In this document: positions 14,740 through 23,934 of the stretch, piece by piece
Layout: the number at the start of each line of letters is the position of its first letter
Position numbering within the stretch: the stretch's first letter is position 1
NCBI GenBank assembly: GCA_937983075.1
Contig: CALKAQ010000080.1
Location: 1-31,069, forward strand
Direction: 5' to 3'
Length of the DNA: 31,069 nt
Origin: an uncultured bacterium
Lineage (GTDB): Bacteria > Bacillota > Limnochordia > DTU080 > JAAYLA01
Made by a program: the position numbers and the translations under genes
Notes under the pieces: generated by a model
What the model was told of the DNA's origin: nothing
Databases searched by the model: none
What the model saw: only the letters and a program-made list of their open reading frames with translations

Positions 14740-15852
14740 TTACTCCAAAAAATCTTTGAGTTTTTTGCTCCGGCTTGGATGTCGCAGTTTACGAAGCGCT
14801 TTGGCTTCGATTTGACGAATGCGTTCACGCGTCACACCAAACACTTGGCCAACTTCTTCAAGCGTGCGCGGCTTTCCGTCGTCCAATCCGAAGCGCAGCC
14901 TGAGCACCTGCTCTTCCCGGCTCGTTAACGTATCGAGCACTTCTTCAAGCTGCTCTTTGAGCATCGTGAACGAAGCGGCGTCAGCTGGCGCCAGCGCTTC
15001 TTGATCTTCGATGAAGTCGCCCAAATGACTGTCTTCTTCTTCTCCGATGGGGGTTTCAAGCGAAACAGGCTCCTGGGCGATCTTCATGATTTCACGTACA
15101 CGTTCGACCGAGAGATCCATTTCCTGAGCGATCTCTTCCGGCGTAGGTTCCCGCCCAAGTTCCTGCAACAGCTGCCTCGAGACTCGGATCAGCTTGTTGA
15201 TGGTTTCGACCATATGAACCGGAATCCGGATGGTTCGGGCTTGGTCAGCAATGGCTCGAGTAATGGCCTGACGAATCCACCACGTGGCATACGTGCTGAA
15301 TTTGAAGCCTTTTCGATAGTCGAATTTCTCAACAGCCTTGATCAGACCGAGATTGCCTTCTTGAATCAGGTCGAGGAACAACATCCCTCTCCCGACATAT
15401 CGCTTCGCAATGCTGACAACCAGACGCAAATTCGCTTCAGCGAGACGCCGTTTGGCCGATTCATCGCCTTGCTCGATCCGCTTGGCCAACTCCACTTCTT
15501 CTTCGGCCGAGAGAAGCGGTACACGCCCGATTTCTTTCAGATACATGCGTACCGGGTCGTCGAGTCCGATTCCTTCGGGAACCGAAAGGTCAAGATCGTC
15601 GGTTACTTCTGCGTCTGATTCCTCTACTTCTGAAGCATCGCTTTCCTCCGCGCTGTTTTCAGACGGATCCGGAATGATGTCGATGCCTTGGTTCGCGAAG
15701 CGTTCGTAAATTTCGTCGATTTGATCAGGTGTCAATTCGACTTCCTGCAAGGTGTCCATGATTTCTTTATAGGTGAGGACACCTTCTTTTTTCCCCTTTT
15801 GAACCAGTTCGGTAAGTCCTTCAATTTCCGCCAGATCTTCGCGATTGCTCAT
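14740..15852 (-). CDS. sigA: Primary RNA polymerase sigma factor (sigma-70 / sigma-A)
   Basis: This housekeeping sigma factor directs RNA polymerase to -35/-10 promoters such as those of the adjacent tRNA genes. The 370 residues match the short Gram-positive SigA (B. subtilis 371). Region 1.1 (1-60) is followed by an acidic linker (about 61-90), region 1.2 from residue 98 (DDPVRMYLKEIG), region 2 at about 139-215 with the core- and -10-binding FSTYATWWIRQAITRAI, region 3, and region 4.2 near the end (EVGQVFGVTRERIRQIEAKAL). ATG at 15852 has AAAGGAGG upstream, though GGAGG can pair with CCTCC just 5 nt before it. It follows dnaG by 30 bp, the conserved macromolecular-synthesis arrangement. Confidence 0.98.
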   Translation of the reverse strand: MSNREDLAEIEGLTELVQKGKKEGVLTYKEIMDTLQEVELTPDQIDEIYERFANQGIDIIPDPSENSAEESDASEVEESDAEVTDDLDLSVPEGIGLDDPVRMYLKEIGRVPLLSAEEEVELAKRIEQGDESAKRRLAEANLRLVVSIAKRYVGRGMLFLDLIQEGNLGLIKAVEKFDYRKGFKFSTYATWWIRQAITRAIADQARTIRIPVHMVETINKLIRVSRQLLQELGREPTPEEIAQEMDLSVERVREIMKIAQEPVSLETPIGEEEDSHLGDFIEDQEALAPADAASFTMLKEQLEEVLDTLTSREEQVLRLRFGLDDGKPRTLEEVGQVFGVTRERIRQIEAKALRKLRHPSRSKKLKDFLE

Positions 15853-15862
15853 GGGAATCTCC

Positions 15863-15877
15863 CCTCCTTTCTGGAGG
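15863..15877 (-). promoter_or_regulatory. Hairpin covering the sigA Shine-Dalgarno sequence
   Basis: On the minus strand CCTCC (15873-15877), a 5-nt loop AGAAA and GGAGG (15863-15867) form a short GC-rich hairpin whose 3' arm is the sigA ribosome-binding site. Ribosomes finishing dnaG, which ends at 15883, would open it, so translational coupling is a plausible role. Confidence 0.4.
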
Positions 15878-15882
15878 CGACC

Positions 15883-17760
15883 TCAACTAACCGTTCGTTC
15901 AATACTGCGACCTCGGACAGTCTGTCGTAAGCGCTTGTACTCCAGCAACAGACTTCCGATGTTTTCAGCATATGCACTCTCATCTCTTTCCGACAGACGG
16001 GCGAGTTCCTTTTCAAGACACCTGAGACGAAACCTCATCCGCCATTCCCAAACTCGTTGAATATACGTACCAACATCCGGCAAAACAACAGGATTCCAAG
16101 ATTCGAGTTCACGCAGTGTTTTCAACAATTCCGGTGCCTCGCCGATCAAGGCGTTCTCGTCACCTTCTGCCTGCTTTTTGATGACCTGGAACAATTGGTT
16201 GTGCTTACCGACCAAAAACGGTTCGGTACCGAGTTCTGCCTCAATCAGCTTTACAGCGGCTGGTTTTTTCAGTAAAATGTACAACAACCGCTGCTCGTCT
16301 CGGATCAGTGCGGCTTCACTGAGCCACTGCTGCATTCCAACCGCGTCCGCCGCAGCCGACCGATCATGCTGCACTCTCTTACCTCGTGAGTATTTCGCAG
16401 CATCTGTCTTAATATGACGGGCTGCGGGATTTCTATGCGGCGTACTCTTCGTTCTGCCAGCCCGCGACTGAAATCGACGCAGTTCGGCCACAAGTGCCGC
16501 CCGCGATATGTCCAGACGTTCCGCCACGAGCTCTACATAAGCTTCCTGAGCGACTGGACTGTCGATGTCGGCGAGAATAGGCAGCACCGCCCGGACAACT
16601 GTCAGCCGCCCTTCAATGTCATCCACCTTCCGCGACTCGAAAGCCCGTTCGATTTTATAGTCGAGCAACGTCAGCGCCGAAGCGACAATCTCTTTGAACG
16701 CTTGAACGCCCTTGCTTCTGACGAGCGAATCGGGATCTTCGCCTTCCGGAAGGACGGCGATTCGTACCTGCAACCCTTTTTGGACGAGGTGCTCCAAGCT
16801 GTGTTCGGCAGCTGCACGGCCGGCAGCGTCAGCATCGAAAGCGAGAACGACTTCTTTCGCCCACCGGCTCAACAATTCGGCATGCTCCGCGGTGAACGCC
16901 GTTCCCAAGGACGCGACGACATTCGTGACGCCCGCCTGGGACAAAGCTGTTACATCCGTATATCCCTCACACACAATCAAGCGGCCGGTGCGCCGAGCGC
17001 CCTCACGCGCTTGGTACAGACCGAACAAGTGCTCACTCTTGGAGTAGGCAATCGTTTGCGGGGTGTTGATGTACTTCGCCTTTTCGCTCGGATCGAGCGC
17101 ACGTCCTCCAAAACCGACGACCCGACCGTGCACATCCAGGATCGGAAACATGATTCGGTGGCGAAATATATCGAACGGAGCTTTACCTTCCCGCTTCACT
17201 GCAAGCCCGGCTTCAACAGCTTCTTCCGATGTGACGCCTTGCTCTTCCAGCGCAGCGAGCAAATCGCGCCAGCCCGGTGGAGCGTATCCGATGGCAAAAC
17301 GTTTTTGCGTCGCTGCATCGATACCGCGTTTTTCAAGGTACGTTCTCGCTGCGCGTCCTCCTGGCTCACCCAAACATTGTTGAAAGTAGCGAGCGGCGAT
17401 CTGATTGATGTGTATGATGCGCTCGATCTTTTCCTGACGGCGACGTTCTTCAGGAGACAATTCGCTTTTTTGAAGCTCCACGCCGACTTCTTCAGCCAAG
17501 CGCTCGACCGCCTCGGGAAACGAAATTCGCTCCATGTGCATGAGGAAAGCGAAAACGTCCCCACTCTCTTTACATCCAAAACAGTAATAAAACTGGCGAT
17601 CTGAGTGCACGTGAAAAGAAGGCGTCTTTTCCTGATGAAACGGGCAAAGCCCGACGAAATTGCGCCCTGAACGCTTCAATGTGACGTACCGGGCGACTAT
17701 CGCTGCGAGATCGGCACGCTGCCGAATCTCCTCGAGCTGCCGATGATCGAATCGGGCCAT
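15883..17760 (-). CDS. dnaG: DNA primase
   Basis: DnaG synthesises RNA primers at the replication fork and binds the DnaB-type helicase. The 625-residue product starts with a CHC2 zinc-binding domain (C39, H42, C60, C63). The RNA polymerase core follows, with the TOPRIM motif CEGYTD (E265) and the DADAAG acidic pair (D309, D311). The C-terminal part, after a basic linker at about 430-460, is the helicase-binding domain. ATG at 17760 is preceded by AAAGGGTG. The 232-bp gap upstream contains the ppdK terminator and a palindrome. sigA follows 30 bp downstream, so the two are presumably co-transcribed. Confidence 0.97.
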   Translation of the reverse strand: MARFDHRQLEEIRQRADLAAIVARYVTLKRSGRNFVGLCPFHQEKTPSFHVHSDRQFYYCFGCKESGDVFAFLMHMERISFPEAVERLAEEVGVELQKSELSPEERRRQEKIERIIHINQIAARYFQQCLGEPGGRAARTYLEKRGIDAATQKRFAIGYAPPGWRDLLAALEEQGVTSEEAVEAGLAVKREGKAPFDIFRHRIMFPILDVHGRVVGFGGRALDPSEKAKYINTPQTIAYSKSEHLFGLYQAREGARRTGRLIVCEGYTDVTALSQAGVTNVVASLGTAFTAEHAELLSRWAKEVVLAFDADAAGRAAAEHSLEHLVQKGLQVRIAVLPEGEDPDSLVRSKGVQAFKEIVASALTLLDYKIERAFESRKVDDIEGRLTVVRAVLPILADIDSPVAQEAYVELVAERLDISRAALVAELRRFQSRAGRTKSTPHRNPAARHIKTDAAKYSRGKRVQHDRSAAADAVGMQQWLSEAALIRDEQRLLYILLKKPAAVKLIEAELGTEPFLVGKHNQLFQVIKKQAEGDENALIGEAPELLKTLRELESWNPVVLPDVGTYIQRVWEWRMRFRLRCLEKELARLSERDESAYAENIGSLLLEYKRLRQTVRGRSIERTVS

Positions 17761-17871
17761 TTACAACACCCTTTGCGAATCGCCCTCCCAAACAACCGTA
17801 CTCTTTCCTTTTCCACTCTTTCGGCGTGACCCTGCATTTTCCTTCCCGATTCGCTCCCGATGTCACAATCA

Positions 17872-17892
17872 GGAACGTTTCAAACTCGTTCC
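17872..17892. promoter_or_regulatory. Imperfect palindrome upstream of dnaG (operator candidate)
   Basis: On the minus strand GGAAC-GA-GTTT-G-AAAC-GTTCC forms nested 5-bp and 4-bp arms with a 2-nt bulge. It lies about 110 bp upstream of the dnaG start, between the ppdK terminator and dnaG. No clear sigma-A promoter was found beside it. Confidence 0.35.
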
Positions 17893-17916
17893 AACTTTTT
17901 CACAGGCGTAAACTCA

Positions 17917-17973
17917 CGCATGCTGGCAAAAGGGCCCATACCGATGGGAACGGCACGGGCCCTTTCGCATGCG
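17917..17973 (-). terminator. Long hairpin terminator after ppdK
   Basis: The core stem pairs AAAGGGCCCGTGCC with GGTATGGGCCCTTT (14 bp with wobble pairs, 9-nt loop), followed on the minus strand by a short T tract. CGCATGC/GCATGCG arms extend it outwards past a bulge. It begins about 20 bp after the ppdK stop codon. Confidence 0.8.
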
Positions 17974-17992
17974 CCTTGCACAACGCTTAAAA

Positions 17993-20644
17993 TCAGCGTG
18001 CGTTGCGGATTTGAGCCTGCGCAGCCGCCAACCGGGCGATCGGCACACGGTACGGCGAGCAGCTTACATAGTCGAGACCTGCCCGGTGGAAGAAGTCCAC
18101 ACTGGCCGGGTCGCCGCCGTGCTCACCGCAGATGCCGAGCTTGAGGCTCTCCTTGGCCGAGCGTCCCTTCTCCGCACCGATCTTCACCAGCTCACCGACA
18201 CCGGTTTGATCGATGCTCTGGAACGGATCTTTTTCAAGGATCCCCTTGTCGAGATAATCGGGCAAGAACGTACCCGCGTCATCACGGCTGTAGCCGAACG
18301 TCAGCTGCGTCAGATCGTTCGTACCGAACGAGAAGAAGTCGGCATGCTCAGCAATGCGATCGGCAATCAAAGTCGCACGCGGAATTTCGATCATCGTACC
18401 GACCTGATATTCGATCTTGACACCGGCTTCCTCCATCACCTGTTCCGCCGTGCGGACCACGAGTTCACGCAAGATCTTGAGCTCCTGAACCGTACCAACG
18501 AGCGGAATCATGATTTCCGGTACGACTTCCTGGCCTTCTTTGGCCAATTGAGCCGCCGCACCGATGATCGCACGGACCTGCATCTCGTAGATTTCCGGAT
18601 AGGTAATCGCGAGACGGCAGCCGCGGTGACCGAGCATCGGGTTCAGCTCGCGCAGCGATTCAACACGTTCACGCAAAGCCGCCGGCGTGATGCCAAGGTC
18701 TTTGGCAAGCTGCTCGATAGCGGCGTCTTCCTGCGGGAGGAACTCGTGCAACGGCGGATCGAGCAAACGAATGGTGACCGGCAGACCTTCCATGACCTTG
18801 AAGATGTCATAGAAGTCCTGCTGCTGAATCGGCTGGAGCTTGTCGAGCGCCTTGCGGCGGGCTTCTTCGTTGTCCGCGATGATCATCTCGCGCACAATGC
18901 CGATTCGATCCTCAGCAAAGAACATATGTTCAGTACGGCACAGACCGATGCCTTCCGCACCGAAATCACGGGCGGTCTTGGCATCGTGCGGCGTATCCGC
19001 GTTGGTGCGCACCCGCAACGAACGGACTTCGTCGGCCCACTCCATGATCTTGCCGAAGTAGCCGGTCAATTCAGGTTCGACCGTCTCAACCTTGCCAAGC
19101 ATGACACGACCGGTCGTACCGTCGATCGAAATCCAGTCGCCCTCTTTCACCGTCTTGCCGTTGACGGTGAACGTCTTGCTCTCGTAGTCAATTTGAATTT
19201 CACCGGCACCGACCACGCAGCACTTACCCATTCCACGAGCGACAACCGCCGCGTGCGAGGTCATGCCGCCGCGCGAGGTGAGAATGCCGACCGCGACATC
19301 CATGCCACCGATGTCTTCGGGCGAAGTTTCCGTACGGGTCAGAATGACGGCTTCGCCACGAGCGGCCCACTCTTCGGCGTCATCGGCGTTGAACACGACG
19401 CGACCGACCGCAGCACCAGGCGATGCAGGCAGACCCGTCGTCAACACTTCAGCTGCCGCAGCCGCTTTTTCGTCGAACCACGGATGGAGCAGCTGATCGA
19501 GCTGATTGGGATCGACACGCAGCAGGGCCGTTTCCTTGTCGATCAGCCCTTCTTCTACCATTTCAACGGCGATGCGAACCGCGGCCGCGGCCGTACGCTT
19601 GCCCGAACGGGTTTGCAGCATATAGAGCTTGCCGTCTTGAATGGTAAACTCGATATCCTGCATGTCCTTATAGTGCTGTTCCAGACGCTTGTAAATGCTT
19701 TCGAGCTCAGCGTATACCTCGGGCATCGACTCCTTGAGGGTGCTGATCGGCTCGGGAGTCCGAATACCGGCTACGACGTCTTCCCCCTGAGCATTGATGA
19801 GGTATTCGCCGTAGAACTCGTTTTCACCGGTGCTTGGGTTGCGCGTAAAGGCGACACCCGTACCAGAGGTTTCACCGAGGTTGCCGAACACCATAGCCTG
19901 AACGTTGACGGCGGTTCCCCAGTCGTGCGGAATGTCGTGAATTTGACGATAGCGGATCGCACGCGGGTTGTGCCACGAATTGAACACCGCGTTGATGGCA
20001 CCGACGAGCTGCTCCCACGGATCGTCCGGGAACGGCTTGCCGGTCTTCTCTTCGACCAACGCCTTGAATTCACCGACAAGTTCTTTCCAGTCGTCGGCTT
20101 CAAGTTCGGTGTCGAGCTGAACACCCCGCCGCGCCTTCAAATTTTCAAGCCGGCTTTCGAACTCGGCACACTCGACTCCGAGAACGACGTCGCCGGACAT
20201 TTGAACAAAGCGGCGATAGCTGTCATAGGCGAAACGAGGATTGTTGGTGCGCCGGGCAAGACCTTGGACCGCTTCATCATTGAGACCGAGGTTGAGAACG
20301 GTATCCATCATGCCTGGCATGGATACACGAGCCCCGGACCGAACGGCGAGAAGCAAGGGGTTCTCCGAGTTGCCAAACTCGGCACCCATGACTTCTTCGA
20401 CTTGCTTGATGGCCTTTTTGACCTGCTCTTCCAAGCCTTCGGGCCACTGGCGATCGTTTTCGTAATAAGCAATGCAAACTTCTGTTGTGATGGTGAAACC
20501 GGCGGGCACAGGGATTCCGAGCTCGGCCATCTCAGCCAAGTTAGCCCCCTTACCCCCCAAAAGATTGCGCATATCAGCTTTACCTTCGGCCTTTCCTCCG
20601 CCGAAGAAGTACACCATCTTGGTGTCTTTCGTCACTCGCGCCAT
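17993..20644 (-). CDS. ppdK: Pyruvate, phosphate dikinase
   Basis: PPDK reversibly converts pyruvate, ATP and Pi to PEP, AMP and PPi in central carbon metabolism. The 883 residues fit the family. The N-terminal ATP-grasp domain carries LLGGKGANLAEM and VRSGARVSMPGMMDTVLNLG. The swivelling phosphohistidine domain has GGMTSHAAVVARG with His464 and, two residues before, the Thr462 that is the regulatory site in other PPDKs. The C-terminal TIM barrel ends with the GICGEHGGDP active-site loop. I chose ATG at 20644 (GAGGAGG 11 nt upstream); the frame is open to 20695 without family match. It lies between glyS and dnaG, where Bacilli often carry ccpN/yqfL-type regulators; no such gene is present. 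No clear promoter was found in the 154-bp upstream gap. Confidence 0.96.
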   Translation of the reverse strand: MARVTKDTKMVYFFGGGKAEGKADMRNLLGGKGANLAEMAELGIPVPAGFTITTEVCIAYYENDRQWPEGLEEQVKKAIKQVEEVMGAEFGNSENPLLLAVRSGARVSMPGMMDTVLNLGLNDEAVQGLARRTNNPRFAYDSYRRFVQMSGDVVLGVECAEFESRLENLKARRGVQLDTELEADDWKELVGEFKALVEEKTGKPFPDDPWEQLVGAINAVFNSWHNPRAIRYRQIHDIPHDWGTAVNVQAMVFGNLGETSGTGVAFTRNPSTGENEFYGEYLINAQGEDVVAGIRTPEPISTLKESMPEVYAELESIYKRLEQHYKDMQDIEFTIQDGKLYMLQTRSGKRTAAAAVRIAVEMVEEGLIDKETALLRVDPNQLDQLLHPWFDEKAAAAAEVLTTGLPASPGAAVGRVVFNADDAEEWAARGEAVILTRTETSPEDIGGMDVAVGILTSRGGMTSHAAVVARGMGKCCVVGAGEIQIDYESKTFTVNGKTVKEGDWISIDGTTGRVMLGKVETVEPELTGYFGKIMEWADEVRSLRVRTNADTPHDAKTARDFGAEGIGLCRTEHMFFAEDRIGIVREMIIADNEEARRKALDKLQPIQQQDFYDIFKVMEGLPVTIRLLDPPLHEFLPQEDAAIEQLAKDLGITPAALRERVESLRELNPMLGHRGCRLAITYPEIYEMQVRAIIGAAAQLAKEGQEVVPEIMIPLVGTVQELKILRELVVRTAEQVMEEAGVKIEYQVGTMIEIPRATLIADRIAEHADFFSFGTNDLTQLTFGYSRDDAGTFLPDYLDKGILEKDPFQSIDQTGVGELVKIGAEKGRSAKESLKLGICGEHGGDPASVDFFHRAGLDYVSCSPYRVPIARLAAAQAQIRNAR

Positions 20645-20798
20645 CCTGTTAACAACCTCCTCAAATCCGTTCCGGTCCGTCTGATCCACCGGCACAATCC
20701 ACGACGATATGCAGAAGAACCCAACGGAATTACTTCGTCATTTCACCAGCAAATCCTTCTTGAACCGGAACCTTTTTCATTTGCGTGCGACTTGCAAA

Positions 20799-22871
20799 CT
20801 AGGCTTCAGCGATCAGTTTCAAATCCGCCAGACAACCTGTCAGATCGCTGATACGCTTCAACAGACTCAGGCGGTTTTGCCGCGTCCGTTCATCTTCGAC
20901 CATCACCATCACGGCATCAAAAAACGCGTCGACGTCAGGCGCCAGTTCTTGAACGGCACGCATCGCAGCGACATAGTCACGCTCCGCAACGTGAGCGTGG
21001 AAAGCCTGCTCGGCTTGCCTCAGGGTCGTCCAGAGCCGTTCCTCCGCCGGTTCGGCCAGCAAATCTTCCGCAACGGAATTGTCTTCCGCTTTGCCGGCCA
21101 AATTGGCGGTCCGCTCGTGGATGCGCATCACGACAGGCAGGATTCCTGCTGCATCAAGCTCCTTCAAAGCGTTCAACCGTTCCACGACATCGGGGACATC
21201 GTTCAAGCCGCGTGCCAGAACGGCGTCGACATGATCAGCCCGGTAGCCTTGTTCGAGAAGGATACCCCGCAAGCGACCGGCGATGAATTCAAGAAGAAGC
21301 TCTTTGAGTTCTGCACTCCACTGCACGCGGTCAGACAAGCCGTTCAGGGCATAATCCAACGCCGCAGGCAGCGACAGCGTCCATTGGCGTTCGAGAAGAA
21401 TATGTAACAGTCCTAAAGCATGCCGGCGCAAAGCGTACGGATCTTGCGATCCGGTTGGCATCAAGCCGACAGCAAAGCAGCCTGCGAGCGTGTCCAGCCG
21501 GTCAGCCAGACTGACGAGGCTTCCGGCAGCCGTTTCGGGAGGAGCATCGCCCGAAAACCGCGGCGCATAATGTTCATCGATCGCTTGCGCCACGAGTTCA
21601 TCCTCGCCGTCCGCCAAAGCGTACTCACGCCCCATAATTCCCTGAAGCTCCGGGAATTCATACACCATTTGCGTCATGAGATCCGCTTTGCACAGCTCGG
21701 CTGCCCGCAAAGCGAGCCGAAGCTCGTGCGCATCGATGTCCAGCGCTTCACCGAGATACTGCGTCAAGCGGACAATGCGCTCGACTTTGTCACGCATGCT
21801 GCCGAGTGCCTCTTGAAACAATACTTCGCCCAGCTGTTCAACCCGGTCGGCCAGCGGTACCTTTTGATCTTCTTCGAAGAAGAAGCGAGCGTCGGCGAGT
21901 CGAGCAGCCAGTACTTTTTCGTTCCCGACTCTCACCTGGTCCAGAGCACGAGTGTCACCGTCTCTCACGGCGATAAACTGCGGCACCGGATTTCCCTGTT
22001 TGTCGATAAGCGGGAAATACCGCTGGTGCTTCTTCATGGTGGTGACCAGCACTTCCACCGGCAAATCCAAATAGGACGGGTCGAAGCTGCCCAAGAGAGC
22101 TGTGGGATGTTCCACCAAAAAGGTGACTTCGTCGAGAAGCTCACTGTCTTCCCACACTTGGGCATTCACTTCATTGGCGCATTGGACCAACTGGGCGGCG
22201 ATCATTTGCCGCCTTTCCTCCGGATCGACAACGACGCCGGCCGAGCGGAGCGCGCTGACATATCCGTCCGGATCGGGAATAACAACCGGACCTTCCGACA
22301 GAAAACGGTGTCCCCTGCTCTCCCGGCCGGAGTGAACGCCCGCGTACTCAAACGGGACGATGGCATCATCGAACAATGCCACGATCCATCGAATGGGGCG
22401 GATAAACCGCGTGGTGCCCGATCCCCAACGCATCGACTTGGGGAACGACAGCCGCTGAATGACCGAAGGAAGCACTTCGGTCAACACTTCCGGCGTCGGT
22501 CGGCCGGATTCTCTTTTGAGAGCGTACACGTAAGCGCCCTGCTCCGTTTCCCGCACTTCAAGTTCTTCAACCGAGACGCCTTGTTTCCGTGCGAACCCTT
22601 CCGCCGCCTTGGTTGGACGCCCTTCGGCATCGAATGCGGCCTGCTTGGGTGGCCCCTTGACTTCTTCCGCCAAGTCCTCCTGCGTGTCCGCCACGCCGTC
22701 CACTAACACCGTGAGCCTGCGCGGCGTTCCCAACGAACGCACCGTGTCGAAAGCAATGCGTGCAGCACGAAACTGCTCAGCGACCAACCGCTCCAACTGC
22801 TGCATCGCCGACGGCATGAAACGAGCCGGGCATTCCTCCATACCGATTTCCAACAAGACGCGATGACTCAC
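20799..22871 (-). CDS. glyS: Glycine--tRNA ligase, beta subunit
   Basis: This is the large subunit of the bacterial alpha2beta2 glycyl-tRNA synthetase; it binds tRNA-Gly and supports aminoacylation by the alpha subunit. The 690-residue product opens with LLEIGMEECPARFMP, the typical GlyS start. It contains VEHPTALLGSFDPSYLDLP and TTMKKHQRYFPL, an HD-like middle domain and a C-terminal anticodon-binding helical domain. The GTG at 22871 overlaps the glyQ stop in a GTGA arrangement, with AAAGGAGTG upstream inside glyQ, so the two subunits are translationally coupled. Confidence 0.97.
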   Translation of the reverse strand: MSHRVLLEIGMEECPARFMPSAMQQLERLVAEQFRAARIAFDTVRSLGTPRRLTVLVDGVADTQEDLAEEVKGPPKQAAFDAEGRPTKAAEGFARKQGVSVEELEVRETEQGAYVYALKRESGRPTPEVLTEVLPSVIQRLSFPKSMRWGSGTTRFIRPIRWIVALFDDAIVPFEYAGVHSGRESRGHRFLSEGPVVIPDPDGYVSALRSAGVVVDPEERRQMIAAQLVQCANEVNAQVWEDSELLDEVTFLVEHPTALLGSFDPSYLDLPVEVLVTTMKKHQRYFPLIDKQGNPVPQFIAVRDGDTRALDQVRVGNEKVLAARLADARFFFEEDQKVPLADRVEQLGEVLFQEALGSMRDKVERIVRLTQYLGEALDIDAHELRLALRAAELCKADLMTQMVYEFPELQGIMGREYALADGEDELVAQAIDEHYAPRFSGDAPPETAAGSLVSLADRLDTLAGCFAVGLMPTGSQDPYALRRHALGLLHILLERQWTLSLPAALDYALNGLSDRVQWSAELKELLLEFIAGRLRGILLEQGYRADHVDAVLARGLNDVPDVVERLNALKELDAAGILPVVMRIHERTANLAGKAEDNSVAEDLLAEPAEERLWTTLRQAEQAFHAHVAERDYVAAMRAVQELAPDVDAFFDAVMVMVEDERTRQNRLSLLKRISDLTGCLADLKLIAEA

Positions 22872-23758
22872 GGGCGCACACTCCTTTCAGCCCGGGCGAG
22901 CAGGGGGTGTCCAAGATCTTCTCTCATTTTCACATAAGCCAGTGCGACTTGCCTGGCCAAAGCGCGTACCCGCCCGATGTAAGCCGTACGCTCAGTGACG
23001 CTGACGGCCCCGCGAGCGTCCAGAAGATTGAACACGTGCGAGCACTTGAGCACCCAGTCAAATGCGGGAACAACGAGACCCGCTTCGAGAATGCGACGTG
23101 CTTCCGCTTCGTATTGGTCGAACAAGTGAAACAGAAGGCCCGGATCGGCAACCTCAAAATTGTAGCGGGAATACTCGACCTCATTCTGATGGAAGACGTC
23201 ACCGTATGTAATGCCATCGACCCACTCGAGGTCAAAGATGTTGTCGATTTTTTGCAAGTACATCGCGAGACGCTCGACACCATACGTGATTTCGACCGAG
23301 ACCGGGTGGAGGTCAATGCCGCCTACTTGCTGGAAATAGGTGAACTGGGTAATTTCCATTCCGTCGAGCCAAACTTCCCAGCCAAGCCCCCACGCGCCCA
23401 GCGTCGGGGACTCCCAGTCGTCTTCGACAAACCGAATATCGTGGTTGCGCGGATCGATGCCGAGAGCCCGCAATGAATCGATGTAGATATCTTGAATATT
23501 GTCGGGTGACGGCTTCATAATCACTTGGTATTGGTAATAATGCTGCACCCGATTCGGGTTCTCGCCATAGCGCCCATCCGTAGGTCGGCGAGAAGGTTGG
23601 ACATAAGCCGTATTCCACGGCTCTGGCCCCAGAACGCGCAAAGCGGTCGCAGGATGCATGGTGCCGGCGCCCACTTCCATATCGTACGGCTGTTGGATGA
23701 TGCATCCTTGACTCGCCCAGAAGCGCTCTAATGCGGCGATCATGTCCTGCAAATTCAA
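22868..23758 (-). CDS. glyQ: Glycine--tRNA ligase, alpha subunit
   Basis: This is the catalytic class II subunit that activates glycine and charges tRNA-Gly together with GlyS. The 296 residues contain the family hallmarks QQPYDMEVGAGTMHPATALR, RRPTDGRYGENPNR, QHYYQYQVIMKPSP and GWEVWLDGMEITQFTYFQQ. The start is TTG at 23758, giving the usual MNLQDMI beginning, with GGGGGTG about 7 nt upstream. The 176-bp gap to recO holds a GC-rich hairpin and a few short inverted repeats but no T-box conserved core, although glyQS is often T-box-regulated in Bacilli. Confidence 0.97.
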   Translation of the reverse strand: MNLQDMIAALERFWASQGCIIQQPYDMEVGAGTMHPATALRVLGPEPWNTAYVQPSRRPTDGRYGENPNRVQHYYQYQVIMKPSPDNIQDIYIDSLRALGIDPRNHDIRFVEDDWESPTLGAWGLGWEVWLDGMEITQFTYFQQVGGIDLHPVSVEITYGVERLAMYLQKIDNIFDLEWVDGITYGDVFHQNEVEYSRYNFEVADPGLLFHLFDQYEAEARRILEAGLVVPAFDWVLKCSHVFNLLDARGAVSVTERTAYIGRVRALARQVALAYVKMREDLGHPLLARAERSVRP

Positions 23759-23822
23759 ACGAATACACCCCCATTGTCAATCGACCCAATGCCAGGCCCA
23801 CAGGCATACTGCACCCTATAAA

Positions 23823-23845
23823 GGCGGCCGCTTAGGCCGGCCGCC
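23823..23845 (-). terminator. GC-rich hairpin between recO and glyQ, possible weak terminator
   Basis: GGCGGCCG and CGGCCGCC form a perfect 8-bp stem with a 7-nt loop. On the minus strand it is followed only by TTTATA, so termination strength is doubtful. Confidence 0.55.
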
Positions 23846-23934
23846 AAAACCCAACACGAATGACTGCATTGAATATCCCCTCATACCTGGGGCTGCAGTG
23901 GATCAACAGCGCCACGACCATTTTTCGCCGCCGT

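Noticed and set aside
17840..17892. A TGAAAC element 16 nt from TCGG upstream of dnaG as an extracytoplasmic sigma promoter
   Set aside because: The -10 does not match the CGTA/CGTC consensus, so I kept only the palindrome as a candidate.
17969..20851. A 960-codon open frame on the plus strand antisense to ppdK, and similar long antisense frames opposite spoVD, murG, glyS and dnaG
   Set aside because: They mirror strongly conserved minus-strand genes, have no recognisable domains and reflect the codon and base composition of the real genes.
23775..23780. A perfect TTGACA just upstream of glyQ
   Set aside because: It is only about 16 nt before the start codon, so a -10 would fall inside the coding region, and no good -10 is there.
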